A stretch of DNA of 64,000 nucleotides, from NCBI GenBank assembly GCA_026119855.1, contig JAOWBW010000423.1, positions 678,867 to 742,866 on the forward strand, read 5' to 3'. Below are positions 1-11,299 of the stretch, one piece after another; positions within the stretch are counted from its first letter, which is position 1; each line of letters begins with the position of its first letter. The notes beneath the pieces are model-generated. The model made no database searches. It had not been told where the DNA came from and saw nothing but the letters and a program-made list of their open reading frames with translations. The position numbers were made by a program, and so were the translations under genes. This DNA is from Campanula takesimana. Lineage: Eukaryota > Streptophyta > Magnoliopsida > Asterales > Campanulaceae.

Positions 1-1787
1 GTGGAACACTCTAGGGTTGTAAAGTGGTTCCGTTGTGAAAAATTGTGTTATGAAATTAGTCTAAGTATTGTTTGGGAATGTTTGGTCATCTTATGAGGTG
101 TTCATGATTGTGCCAATCGAATTGGTTTTTGAATAAGACTTAGTCTAGGTTTTAGGTGATATCCTATAGTATCTAGAGGGTTGTTATGGAACACCAATGT
201 GTTGGGTTTGGTCTGTATGTGATCATATATGAATAGGTGTAACCTTTTGGGTTCGTTCGAGTGTTAAGAATTGGTTCGTTGATGAACGGATGTAAGACGT
301 GAATTGGTGATTGGGTACCTACGGTGTTGATTAGCTTTAAGGTATATTTATTCGGTTTTCCTATTTGGAATTCCAAGTGTAAGAGATGGTTGAGTTCATG
401 GTCATAGTACTATTTATGAGTAGACGTTTAGGGTCGTTTTGGTAATAGTCATTGTACTATTTGTGAGCGACCGTTTGGGTTGTGCTCTTTAGGAGTAACT
501 TGTGAGTATCATTTAGGATGTGTTTGGTAAGTGCATTATCCTGGAGTCATAATGTTTTAATGGTCAATGTTGTTGGACTCTTTTATGAGAAACTTCCTGT
601 GTTCATTGTTGTTGAACTCTTCATGAGTAATCGTTTGCATCTTTATGGTGATAAATTGGTATGGTTCCCTACTTTGGAATCATTAATTGTTTACCGAGCT
701 AGTGTTATTTCTTAGCATTTATTTGAAAGCCCAGCTGGCATTTTTGGATGTGTCGAGCGATGGGGAAGATTATAATGACAACGAGCCGAGTCCATTATAA
801 TGTGATCCATTGTTTTGCCCTTATTTTCCTCTTCCAGATTGGCCTTGGTTGGGATGAGCTAGCTTCCTTCGGAGGTAGTCTAGCTAACTTTTTCGGTTTT
901 GACTTTATGTCATCTCCCCTTTCCTTTGTGACATGTTACATTGTTATGGTTCCGGTACCGAGGTTGTGATCTTCAGCTGTTTATGCTACTATGAAGATTG
1001 GTTGATTGATTGATTAGTCGGTTCTGTCCGAGGTTCTCTTCAGCTGTTATGCTGCTATGGTTGATGGATTGATTGGTTGGTTCTCACCGGGTTCTTATCT
1101 TCAGCCGTTTGTGCTACTACGAAGATTGATTGATTGGTTGATGGGTTGGTTCTGCGCAGAGGCTTCTTTGTTATATCCGTTTGGTGGAAACCTTGGCTCA
1201 GTATCCTTTGTAACGTGTTTATTTCAGTCTTGTGTGTTGCATGATGAGTTAGTCGTTATTTCCAACTGGCATGGGATGGTTGGCGATAAGGAGCTTCTCA
1301 TTTATTGTTATATGATTTACCTGTTCAGTTATATCGTTGTTTTGCATGATATTATGCCTTGTAGCTGCATTAGTAACTTACTGAGATTTTTCTCACCCCG
1401 TTTCCTTCAATGTTGTTTTTCCTTAACCCCCCCCCCTCTAGGAAAGCAAGTGATAGCGTTGTGAGGTCCATTGTAGCGAGAATCTTCTGAGCAGGTTGAC
1501 TTCCTTTGGGGTAGTTGCTCTTCGGAGCCTTTATGTATTTTGTTGTGAGATCGAGGTAGTACAGGGTTGTATAAATACCGTTACCCGTTGAGTTGTTGTA
1601 TTATTAATAAGTTGTTCTTGCTTCCGCATTTGTTTCTAGTCTCCTAGTTTTTACCTCGTGGAGGTGCTGTCTGATGGTATTGGTTTTATAGTTGAATTCA
1701 CGTGCCGGTTTGGTATTTAGCATTTTTGGAGATGTATAGTATGTAAATTTTATATTTATGGATTTTTGGAATTTCTGGGGTGTGACA
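1..1787 (+). repeat. 5' LTR of element A, 3' portion only
   Basis: This copy matches 5510-7294 of the 3' LTR, so roughly the first 1.2 kb of the LTR lies upstream of the window. By hand I counted about 20 mismatches in the first 780 bp, about 2.5%, which points to an insertion that is not very recent. The copy ends in GTGTGACA directly before the primer-binding site. A TATAAATA stretch near 1569 may be the LTR promoter. The short open frames here also occur in the other LTR and are not genes. Confidence 0.88.
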
Positions 1788-1789
1788 GT

Positions 1790-1801
1790 TGGTATCAGAG
1801 C
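1790..1801 (+). promoter_or_regulatory. Primer-binding site of element A (initiator Met tRNA)
   Basis: TGGTATCAGAGC is the standard plant retrotransposon primer-binding site, complementary to the 3' end of initiator Met tRNA. It starts two bases after the end of the 5' LTR, which fixes the LTR boundary at 1787. Confidence 0.9.
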
Positions 1802-4263
1802 AATGGTTTTAGATCTTGAAAGAGAATAAGAACTCTGATATTGAATAGGTTTCAATAAATGGGTGTTATAATTTTGAGCAGTTTAGAAAACTAAGTTTTC
1901 TTGAAGATGAGGTTAAGGTAGAAGTGGTTGAGTTATGAGTCGTGATATTGACGTCGAGTGTTTCTTCTCTTGTGGTATATCAAGTATAGGATTGGTGTCA
2001 ATAGTGTTGGTTCCATTGGGGTTAGTTGGCTTGGGAATCGAGAGTGCGAGTTTTGAAGGCTTGGACGTACCTATTTCGTAAAGTGGAAATGTATTGTGCT
2101 ATATTCGTATGTTTGTTCTCATTAAGTGATTTATGTTGAGGTATATTCTCGAGTACGAAATTTCGTGATTGCTGCTGATAGAGGTAAGGTGATTTGGTTA
2201 TGTCACCTATACAGGATATTGACGAGTTAAGTAGTGTGGCCTAGCTTCCAATGTGTCTCTAATTTCTTGGGTGCCATCGACAGGTGGTGAATAATTATAT
2301 ATTAGTGTGTTTGACTTGTTTAGGAGCATACTAAGTATATATAATGTTCAGGTTCTATATTGAAAATCAGAAAATCTTTATTATAAGGTTGTGCAGGGAA
2401 TTTAGCTTATTCAGTTGGCAATACTAATGTTAAGTCTTGAGTATAATTTATGATGGGTGCGATATGTCGCTTGACCGATAGAGAACTTGGGTTATTTGAT
2501 GAGTTAAGATAAGCTACAATACTGATTGGTGAATCAGTGAACATATAGTATCGATTGGGTTAATAGAGTTAAAAATTCAATTTGAGAATTTCTTAATAGG
2601 AGATCTTTCTTTACTTTTAGTACATCCACGTGAGTGCATCGGAATTGTTTAGTATGAAGAAATACATAGTTTATTATAAGTGATATTAAGAAGTTGAGTT
2701 ATGATACTTTGGAATCATTTTAGTACATGACTGGAGTTGAGTTAAAGCAATATGAGTTATGAGTATATTGTGGAAGTTATAATCATTAATGATGGTAAGC
2801 GCGTTAAGTTTAAAGGACTAAACATATTTTGATAAGGTAAGAAATTCCCGGGCAATATTAAAGGCATTTTGGGTTTTAGTTAAACAGTTGTCACATGGTT
2901 CTGGATCTTTTCTTTGTGGCGTTTCTCGTTCGGATTAAGGATGTGTAAAGGAAGTTGGGTATAGATACTTGGGCATATTAAAGGATGCTATGATTTTGCA
3001 TTTGGTCAGTTGAAATGTTATTCGCTAATTGGATTATTATATTGGTAATACTGTTGAGCATAAGTAATATTGGGTTAATAAATGTATACGTGAAAGACTA
3101 AATTGGGTTAGCCATTGAAGATTTAGAATTTGTTAAAATTCATTTGGGTATATAAGCACAGATTATTAACTTAAATGGGAGTTAGAGGAAATATTTTGAA
3201 GATAAAATTTGGATTGTTTTGCGGACTACTGAGTACTTGGAACTGTTTTAAACTTTCAAGGATTGGAGTAATGTAATGATAATAATTTCGGTATTAATGT
3301 AGTTTCGTGGTTTGGGCTGGTATCACTGTTATCTTAAAAGGTGTGATCAGTGTTATGTTTTCTTGGAGATATGTTAAGTTTTCCATTATAGTGAAAATTG
3401 ATAAATCCATTACCCCTAGTGATGCTTCCAAATAGAGATGGAGGTACGCAACGATTTTGGGCAATAAAGTAGTTGTACATGATTCGAGGATTAACGCTTA
3501 ATAAATGGAACTACCTATGACTTGGGATTGGTTGTGATTTTATGAATATTGCCTTAGAGGATTATACATTTTATTTCATTTTTGGGACCAAGTTGAAACG
3601 TTGATGACAGACTATCAAAAGTTGATGGATATATTTCCTTAGAAAACTAAGTATGAGGTAATGCAAGTAGTTTGAGAAATTCAAAGATTATGACTGTATT
3701 ACGCTTTATCTCTTGAGGAAGTGAGTGTGGTAGTGGAATCTCATTTGATAGGATAGTTGATGACGGTAAATTTTTGAGTATATCATTGAGTCATTGGGTG
3801 ACAATAATCGTTAGCCCTATTTCTTCTCTTATTCGTTCGGGTAGTAGTATGATTACTTGGGATGATGTCTAGATCGTCAATGCGTACGGATGAACCGGAA
3901 AAGTAAAACTTATGGATGTTGATGATTTAAGGGTTGATGGTGATGATTTAAGGGTTGATGGTGAGCGTAATGCTAATTAGGATCAAATCAGCTATGTCTC
4001 AGAATTGGTGAACAAGTGATAGTCTTGAGAATGTGAAATTCGGGATGAAAGAGGAAGTTAAATTTAGGATGTTTGATATGAATATGCTTGAGATATGTAT
4101 GTGTTCAATATGTGTGGGTTTATTTGAGTCATAGAATCGATATCCGAAATCTTTAATAGGTACTTGATTTGGGGTTATGAGTGCTATATGAGAATCGATA
4201 TTTTGTAGCCTCGATATGACTGTGTTATGATTTTGATAAGTGAATTCGCGGGCGAATTCTTTT
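1802..4263 (+). pseudogene. Decayed interior of element A with an RNase H relic
   Basis: This 2.5-kb AT-rich stretch is full of stops in every frame. Around 3418-3740, reading across shifting frames gives fragments that resemble the end of a chromovirus reverse transcriptase and RNase H. A D-A-S-K piece occurs near 3420. NYL, T-W-D and T-D-Y-Q-K-L-like pieces occur near 3510-3630, where the family has its N-Y-P..H-D-L-E and T-D-H-K-S-L motifs. A K-D-Y-D-C-I piece occurs near 3690. I see no clear gag, protease or integrase in the rest. The call of a decayed Ty3/gypsy pol is an inference from these weak matches and the LTR type. A purely non-coding derivative remains possible. Confidence 0.5.
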
Positions 4264-4277
4264 TAAGGAGGGTAGAT
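4264..4277 (+). promoter_or_regulatory. Polypurine tract of element A
   Basis: The purine-rich stretch TAAGGAGGGTAGA lies immediately 5' of the TGTAACGACCCG start of the 3' LTR. This is the expected position of the plus-strand primer. Confidence 0.8.
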
Positions 4278-7200
4278 TGTAACGACCCGAAAACCGTCTC
4301 TATTTTCTTAGTAATAAATATTTATTTAATTATTTATTTATTTATGTGTGCATTTTGTGTTTCATAAATTTCATGCTTATAATTATTTGGCTTGATTTTG
4401 TGATAAGTGTGAAATTAGGGGCTTTTAGTTGAAAGTGGGGTATATGGATTTATATGTTCAAGTTGGGTCTAGAGGGGGTCTAGGTGAAACTCTTTTTAAT
4501 TCATCATCTTCCTCCCTCCTCCCTCACCCCTTTCACTCTCTTCCTCACCAAACACACACACACACTGAATTCTCTCCCTCTCTCCATAGAAGTTGAAGGT
4601 AAAAAGCTCCTCACATCTTCCTTATTTTTGACCATCTTCTATTCATCTTTTCTTATTACTCCTTTTATGAAAAATGTTTAGATCGTCGCCAGGATCGTTT
4701 ATAGCCAAGAAAATTCGAATTTCGTCATCTTTCATATTTTCCAAGTAAGTTACTTTTCCCCCATTTATGCTAAAAATGTTCATCTTTAACTCCATTGATG
4801 TTCTAGTTGATATATATGGCTTCTTTGGTTGATTTGGAATTTATTTGTAATTTATCTATTTTTGTGAAATTTGGGTGTTTGAATCATCCCTTGGCTTGGA
4901 TTGTTTGGGTTGTAAAATGAGTCATTTTAGACTTATAAGTTGTTTTGGTACATTGGTATACTAGTTAGAAGGTTTGATTTTTGGTTGAGTTGTGTTTTGG
5001 TAAGAAAAGTAGCAAACCCAGGAAATCTGCAGAAAAATGGCTGAATCGCGCAAGGGGCGCGCGCACCCGCGTGCGCACCCTTTGGGAGGGGGCGTGCGCA
5101 CCCTTATATTCCCTTTTGGCACTCAACCTTCTGTTCCTAGGAGGCGCGCGCACCTTTTTAAGGATGCGTACGCTCCCTCATGTGTTTCAAAACATAACCT
5201 TCTGATCAAAGGAGGCGCGCGCACCCTTTTAAGGGAGGCATGCGCACCCCCCCCCCCCCTTCTCTTTTCCCCAGGTTGTCTGTTTTACGCTCAATCATTC
5301 GGAGGCCATAACTTCTTCATCCGGACTCTGTTTTAAACGTGTAAACTGTCGTTTTAAAGATCTCCTTGAGTACTTCGAGATGAGTGGGTTTATTTAATTG
5401 AGTTTCAGGTTCAGATTAGGTCGAGCTCTCAGTAAGTGTTTCATAACACAAAAACATTTAGAATTAGTCTAGGTTTTGAGTACTATTCTATTTAACTTGT
5501 ATGAGCATAGTGGAACACTCTAGGGTTGTAAAGTGGTTCCGTTGTGAACAATTGTGTTATGAAATTAGTCTAAGTATTTTTTGGGAATGTTTGGTCATCT
5601 TATGAGGTGTTCATGATTGTGCCAATCGAATTGATTTTTGAATAAGACTTGGTCTAGGTTTTAGGTGATATCCTATAGTATCTAGAGGGTTGTTATGGAA
5701 CACCAAAGTGTTGGGTTTGGTCTGTATGTGATCATATATGAATAGGTGTAACCTTTTGGGTTCGTTCGAGTGTTAAGAATTGGTTCGTTGATGAACGGAT
5801 GTAAGACGTGAATTGGTGATTGGGTACCTACGGTGTTGATTAGCTTTAAGGTATATTTATTCGGTTTTCCTATTTGGAATTCCAAGTGTAAGAGATGGTT
5901 GAGTTCATGGTCATAGTACTCTTTATGAGTAGACGTTTAGGGTCGTTTTGGTAATAGTCATTGTACTATTTGTGAGCGACCGTTTGGGTTGTGCTCTTTA
6001 GGAGTAACTTGTGAGTATCATTTAGGATGTGTTTGGTATGTACCTTATCCTGGAGTCATCATGTTTTAATGGCCAATGTTGTTGGACTCTTTTATGAGAA
6101 ACTTCTTGTGTTCATTGTTGTTGAACTCTTCATGAGTAATCGTTTGCATCTTTATGGTGATAAATTGGTATGGTTCCCGACTTTGGAATCATTAATTGTT
6201 TACCGAGCTAGTGTTAGTTCTTAGAGTTTATTTGAAAGCCCAGCTGGCATTTTTGGTTGTGTTGGGCGATGGGGAAGATTATAATGGCAACGAGCCGAGT
6301 CCATTATAATGTGATCCATTGTTTTGCCCTTATTTTCCTCTTCCAGATTGGCCTTGGTTGGGATGAGCTAGCCTCCTTCGAAAGTAGTCTAGCTAACTTT
6401 TTGGGTTTTGACTTTGTGTCATCTCCCCTGTCCTTTGTGACATGTTACATTGTTATTGTTCCGGTACCGAGGTTGTGATCTTCAGCTGTTTATGCTACTA
6501 CGAAGATTGGTTGATTGATTGATTAGTCGGTTCTGTCCGAGGTTCTCTTCAGCTGTTATGCTGCTATGGTTGATGGATTGATTGGTTGGTTCTGACCGGG
6601 TTCTTATCTTCATCCGTTTGTGCTACTACGAAGATTTATTGATTGGTTGATGGGTTGGTTCTGCGCAGAGGCTTCTTTGTTATATCTGTTTGGTGGAAAC
6701 CTTGGCTCAGTATCCTTTGTAACGTGTTTATTTCAGTCTTGTGTGCTGCATGATGAGTTAGTCGTTATTTCCAACTGGTATGGGACGGTTGGCGATAAGG
6801 AGCTTCTCATTTGTTGTTATATGATTTACCTGTTCAGTTATAACGTTGTTTTGCATGATATTATGCCTTGTAGTTGCATTAGTAACTTACTGAGATTTTT
6901 CTCACCCCGTTTCCTTCAATGTTGTTTTTCCTTAACCCCCCCCCCCAGGAAAGCAAGTGGTAGCGTTGTGAGGTCCGTTGTAGCGAGAATCTTCTGAGCA
7001 GGTTGACTTCCTTTGGGGTAGTTACTCTTCGGAGCCTTTATGTATTTTGTTGTGAGATCGAGGTAGTACAGGGTTGTATAAATACCGTTACCCGTTGAGT
7101 TGTTGTATTATTAATAAGTTGTTCTTGCTTCCGCATTTGTTTCTAGTCTCCGAGTTTTTATCTCGTGGAGGTGCTGTTTGATGGTATTGGTTTTATAGTT

Positions 7201-7294
7201 GAATTCACGCGCCGGTTTGGTATTTAGCATTTTTGGAGATGTATAGTATGTAAATTTTATATTTATGGATTTTTGGAATTTCCGGGGTGTGACA
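4278..7294 (+). repeat. 3' LTR of element A (3017 bp, complete)
   Basis: It starts TGTAACGACCC just after the polypurine tract and ends GTGTGACA at the junction with the protease coding sequence of element B. Its last 1785 bp match the window's first 1787 bp; the two-base length difference lies at least partly in a poly-C run. It holds a CT-rich leader-like stretch at 4484-4600, a strongly GC-rich repeat block at 5045-5260 and a TATAAATA near 7077. At 3.0 kb it is longer than the interior it flanks. The short open frames in it are not supported as genes. Confidence 0.88.
5045..5260 (+). repeat. GC-rich imperfect repeats with alternating CG tracts inside the LTR of A
   Basis: Within an otherwise AT-rich LTR, several copies of GGCGCGCGCACC-like words occur in about 200 bp. 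Two units starting AACCTTCTG at 5125 and 5196 are 71 bp apart and share the sequence through GGAGGCGCGCGCACC and TTTTAAGG. The tracts alternate purine and pyrimidine, and a poly-C run follows at about 5246. Confidence 0.75.
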
Positions 7295-7299
7295 AGTCA
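7295..7299. repeat. Putative 5-bp target duplication (AGTCA) of element A, right copy
   Basis: The five bases after the LTR end. The matching left copy would lie upstream of the window, so this is inferred from the 5-bp duplications typical of LTR elements. Confidence 0.4.
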
Positions 7300-7862
7300 T
7301 CACGGGGAGAATAGACAACTGTGAGTCAGATAGGCTCCTAATTGACTCGGGAGCCGCCAAGGACGTGCTTTATTACAAGACTTTCAAGGAGATGGAGCTG
7401 ACGGACAGCATGCTGACACCATACAATGGCAGATTGGAAGGGTTCACGAATCACAAGGCCGAAGCAAAGGGAACCGTGGACTTACTGCTGGAAGTTGGTG
7501 AGTACCCCTACAGGACCTCGGCCACAATCACATTTATAGTTATAGACTTGGCCAGTAATTATCATGCCATCTTGGGCTCCCCTAGCCAAGGAAAATTGGG
7601 AATGGTTGCCTCCCACCCTCACCAAAGGGTGAAGTTCCCAACCATGGAAGGCATAAGCTGTGTCCCCGGCGCCTCTAAACACTTTTTGGAACACGTGATG
7701 AAGTCCAGAAAAGCAAAAACCAAAATGGATATTGATACTCCTGAGAGGAACATCACCATATCAAAGTCGACAACGGTCACAACGTCAGCACCAATCGGCG
7801 TGATAATAGTAGACATGCCTGGGGAATGGGTGGTACTAGATGATTACAATACCATGACCTAG
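7296..7862 (+). pseudogene. Element B protease domain (retropepsin-like), 5' end cut off by element A
   Basis: Translation from 7296 is open up to a TAG at 7860-7862. The active-site motif L-I-D-S-G-A-A lies near 7339-7360, followed by K-D-V-L-Y-Y, the usual pattern in Tat proteases. About 70 residues on, V-I-D-L-A-S-N-Y-H-A-I-L-G-S-P matches the conserved hydrophobic-G motif of retropepsins. In an active element this enzyme would cut the Gag-Pol polyprotein. The N-terminal side and all of gag are missing because element A starts its flank here. The TAG, and a frame change before the next domain (frame 3 to frame 2), make it non-functional. Confidence 0.85.
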
Positions 7863-9230
7863 ACCGAGGTAACATACGGGTTGGATGGATTTGGCTGTAT
7901 CCCCATGAACATAGTTTCGGACGAGCCGAGTCGCTCACTCTTGCCCTCGTCCCAAGCTCGGGGGCCACAATACCCGACCACATGGATGCCGAGATAGATA
8001 GACTCCTAAATATGGAGAATTTAATCCTAGAAGGAAAAGACAAGGAGAAAGTCAAACAGATCATCGTGGAAACCTTGGAGTTCAGGGACGGTCCCGAGCT
8101 GAAACCAGTTGACCAGTTAGACGAGGTCATTATCAACCCCAACTACCCGAAACAGAAGGTAAAAATTGGAAAACAACTCCCCCCGGAAGAAAAAGAAGAG
8201 CTTATCAACCTGCTCAAAAATAACCTAGACGTGTTTGCATGGAAGGTGGAAGACATGGTTGGAGTTAAAGAGGCCATTGCTCTCCACAAACTGGAGGTCG
8301 ACCAGTTTTTCAAACCGGTCAAACAGGCACGAAAGGCTTTCTCCACAGATAAAGAAAAGGCAATCGATATCGAGGTGGATAAGTTGCTGAAAGCCGAGAT
8401 CATCAGAGAAGCGACATACCCTGAATGGCTAGCTAATGTCATCATGGTCAAGAAGCAAAATGGCAAATGGAGGATGTGAATAGACTTCACCGACCTCAAC
8501 AATGCTTGCCCAAAAGATAGCTATCCTCTTCCAAGAATTGACAAGCTGGTCGATTCAATTGCTGGACACCAAACTCTGAGTTTCCTTGATGCCTATTCAG
8601 GCTACAATCAAGTCAAGATGGCTACTGTTACGTAATGATGCCGTTCGGCCTTAAGAATGCCAGAGCAACCTATCAGAGGATGGTGAACAAGGTGTTCAAA
8701 TCCCAGATCAGCAGGAACATGGAAGCTTATATCGATGACATGGTAATCAAGACCAAGTCAAGAAGTCACGTCCCGGATCTGACGGAGACCATAAACAACT
8801 TAAAGGTCAATGACATGAAGCTCAACCCAAGTAAATGTGTTTTCGGCATCACGGCAGGTAAATTCCTCAGCTTCATGGTGTCGCAGCGAGGCATTGAGGC
8901 AAATCCCGAGAGATCCAGGCCTTAGTCGACATGAAAGAGCCAACGTGTGTTAAGGAGGTTCAAAGGCTAAACGGGAGAGTGGCCGCCTTGGGAAGGTTCA
9001 TTGCCAAATCAGCAGAAAAGTCACTTCCATTCTTCAAAGCCCTAAAAGGAACTAAAGACTTCGACTGGACACCAGAGTGCTCGGCATCGTTCCAAAAATT
9101 GAAAGAATACTTGGGTTCCCCTCCTCTACTCAGCAGTCCAATTATGGGAGAAATACTCTCTGTCTTCCTTGCAGCAACTGACAGGGCAGTGGCGGCTGTA
9201 CTAGTTTAAGAAGATAACGGAGTTCAGAAG
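7863..9230 (+). pseudogene. Element B reverse transcriptase, with stops, a deletion and frameshifts
   Basis: The N-terminal part (7982-8479) has the linker motif D-V-F-A-W and then W-L-A-N-V-I-M-V-K-K and N-G-K-W-R-M, typical of Ty3/gypsy reverse transcriptase. A TGA at 8477-8479 replaces the Cys usual before I-D-F. The frame continues through D-L-N-N-A-C-P-K-D-S-Y-P-L-P-R-I and the catalytic F-L-D-A-Y-S-G-Y. Near 8619 a short deletion removes roughly 15 residues and shifts the frame. M-P-F-G-L-K-N-A (from 8638) and the catalytic Y-I-D-D-M (about 8731) follow in frame 1. A further shift lies near 8918 and an in-frame TAA at 9207-9209. Both catalytic Asp clusters survive but not in one frame. 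7863-7981 is the inter-domain linker. Confidence 0.87.
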
Positions 9231-10740
9231 CCGGTTTACTATGTGAGCAAAGCACTATCAGAAACCGAGTCCCAATACTTTAATTCCGAGAAGATTGCGT
9301 ACACCTTGGTGATAGCTGCTAGAAAGCTACGTGCGTACTTCTCCGCTCACCCCATCACGGTTTATACTGACGCGCCACTCAGAAAGATACTCCATAAGAT
9401 GGACAGCTCAGGCCGACTACTCAACTGGTCCATTGAATTGACCGAGTTTGATATAACCTACAAGCCGAGGAAGACATTGTTGGCACAGCCTCTAGTGGAT
9501 TTTCTAGTCGAGACCGCGTTCTCAAGTAAACACATGCCGACGACCAGGAAGAGGAAGTTCCCCATGGATAGAGAACCTCTAGAAGAATTGCCAAGTGATT
9601 GTTGGGTTTTATACACAGACGGGTCGACAACCCGAGAGAGAAGTGGAGCTGGAGTGTATCTAACAAGTCCAGGCGGCGAGCATGTGGCCCGTGACTTCAT
9701 CAGATTCAAATTCCCAGCTTCAAACAACCAAGCAGAATATGAGGCCTTGATCTTGGGGATAGAGAGGGAAAAGTTCTTCGGTGCAAATAAACTGGTGGCC
9801 TATAGTGACTCCCAACTCGTGGTGAACCAGGTGAAAGGGGAGTACAATACTGAGAATCACATGCTGACTAAGTACAGAGATCTCATCCTGAATCTGACTA
9901 AAAACTTGGAGTTCTGGGAAATAAGGCAAGTAGGGCAAGAGCACAACCAAGAGGCTGACTTGTTATCCAAAATGGCCACGTCAGAAGAACCCAATCCCTT
10001 AATCATTTACACCGACCAACCTGCTTACAAGAGGATAAAGATCCTAATCCTTGATGACGAGGAGATAACGTGGATTGAAAACTACAAGGACTACATCGAG
10101 AAGGGAAAGCTACCTGATGACGAGTTGGTAGCCAAAATGATAAAGAGGAAGATGGCCAGATACATAGTGTGGAACGATATCTTGTACCATATGTCGTTCT
10201 CCAGGCCCCTCTTAAGATGTGTCTCCCACAAGGACACCGAGAAGCTTCTGGCCGAGGTACATGAGGGAGTTTGCGGAGGACACCCGGGGGCCAGAACCCT
10301 CGCCGACAAGGTGATTACACTCGGTTACTACTGGCCAAACCTGAGAGAAGATGCCCATGCCTACGTGAAAAAATGTGACAAGTTCGAACGCTTATCTGAC
10401 CTACCTAGAGTGCCATCGGTGGAACAAAGTCTTGTCATACCAACATGGCCATTCTACATGTGGGGAGTCGACATCATTGGGCCATTTCCTTTGGTCAAAG
10501 GAAGCAACAAGTTCATGATTGTAGCGGTCGACTACTTCACCAAGTGGGTGGAAGCTAAACCCCTGGCAAAGATTACAGAAGAAAACACCATCAACTTCAT
10601 CCATGACTACATATGGTGTCGGTTCGGCGTCCCTCATTCCATTGTGACCGATAACGGGCTCCAGTTTTCTGATGCTTTTACCGAGGAATTAAACAGGCTA
10701 GGAATGAAACACAAAAAGTCATCAGTCATCCTCAAGGTAA
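9231..10740 (+). pseudogene. Element B RNase H, archaeal-type RNase H and integrase core
   Basis: The frame is open from 9243 to the shift near 10727. It begins with the first RNase H (Y-V-S-K-A-L-S-E-T-E, then V-Y-T-D-A-P-L). A second RNase H begins at W-V-L-Y-T-D-G-S-T (near 9603), with N-N-Q-A-E-Y-E-A-L, Y-S-D-S-Q-L-V and a final E-A-D acidic region. This is the archaeal-type domain typical of the Tat lineage. Integrase follows: an HHCC-like motif (V-H-E, G-G-H-P-G, K-K-C-D-K-F, with Phe where the last Cys is expected), then V-D-I-I-G-P-F with the first catalytic Asp and T-D-N-G-L-Q-F with the second. The frame is lost just before the region of the catalytic Glu. Confidence 0.88.
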
Positions 10741-11299
10741 TGGAAAAGCCAAGGCGGAAAATAAGTTGATACTAAGAGCCCTAACCAAGAGTATGGAAGG
10801 AAGCCAAGGAAAGTGGCTGGACGATCTCCCCCTTGCTCTATGGGCAGTTCGTACAACCACTCGGGGGCCGACTGGGGAGACTCCCTTTGCACTAACTTAT
10901 GGATCTGAAGCTATGGCTCCAGCCGAGATGGCCTTACCCACCTTCAAAGTAACAAATTACGATGATGTCGTTAATAAATACAACCGACTGCTGGACCTAG
11001 ACCTGGTAGAAGCAAAAAGGTTGATTGCTCAGGTCAGAATGATTAATTACAAGCAAAGAACCAAGGCCTATCACGACAACAGAGTAAAGAAGAGAGTTTT
11101 TGAAGTCTGTGACTGGGGACTCAGAAAAATAGAGTCAACACACTTGAAGGCTTAACAAAATAAGCTCTCTCCGAATTGGGAAGGCCCCTACATTGTTACT
11201 CACGTCATCCGAGAGGGGACCTACATGCTCAAAACTCCAGAAGGAAAAGAGCTTAAACACCCATGGCATTCGGAACACTTGAGAAAATATTATCAGTAA
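10727..11299 (+). pseudogene. Element B integrase C-terminal part
   Basis: After the frameshift, frame 2 reads H-P-Q-G-N-G and continues to Y-Y-Q-stop at 11299. At the position where the family normally has the catalytic Glu (after G-N-G-x-A) the codon at 10751-10753 is AAG (Lys), a likely G-to-A change. Downstream are P-F-x-L-T-Y-G-S-E-A, the coiled R-V-K region and the C-terminal N-W-E-G-P-Y module, which in this family precedes the end of pol. A TAA at 11153-11155 interrupts it 48 codons before the natural end. The domain could not catalyse integration even without the frame break. Confidence 0.83.

Larger units (their letters stand above)
1..7294 (+). mobile_element. Element A: Ty3/gypsy LTR retrotransposon (chromovirus-like), left end outside window, decayed
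   Basis: Bases 1-1787 and 5510-7294 are near-identical direct copies. The left copy is followed two bases later by a primer-binding site for initiator Met tRNA, and the right copy is part of a 3017-bp LTR preceded by a purine tract. The LTR starts TGTAACGACCCG and ends GTGTGACA, so it has TG..CA ends. The interior end (TTCGCGGGCGAATTC, then AAGGAGGG, then the LTR) resembles that of plant Tekay/Del chromoviruses; this assignment is from memory of the family. The interior (1788-4277) has no open frame of useful length, so the element cannot encode its own proteins. It lies inside the protease domain of element B. Only the right-hand copy of a putative 5-bp target duplication (AGTCA) is visible. 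Confidence 0.85.

Noticed and set aside
173..1464. Short open frames in the first 1.5 kb and their copies at 5682-6997
   Set aside because: They lie in the LTRs of element A, differ between copies by frame-changing indels (poly-C) and match nothing known.
4965..5336. Arg- and Ala-rich frames on both strands
   Set aside because: Product of the GC-rich repeat block in the LTR; no domain.
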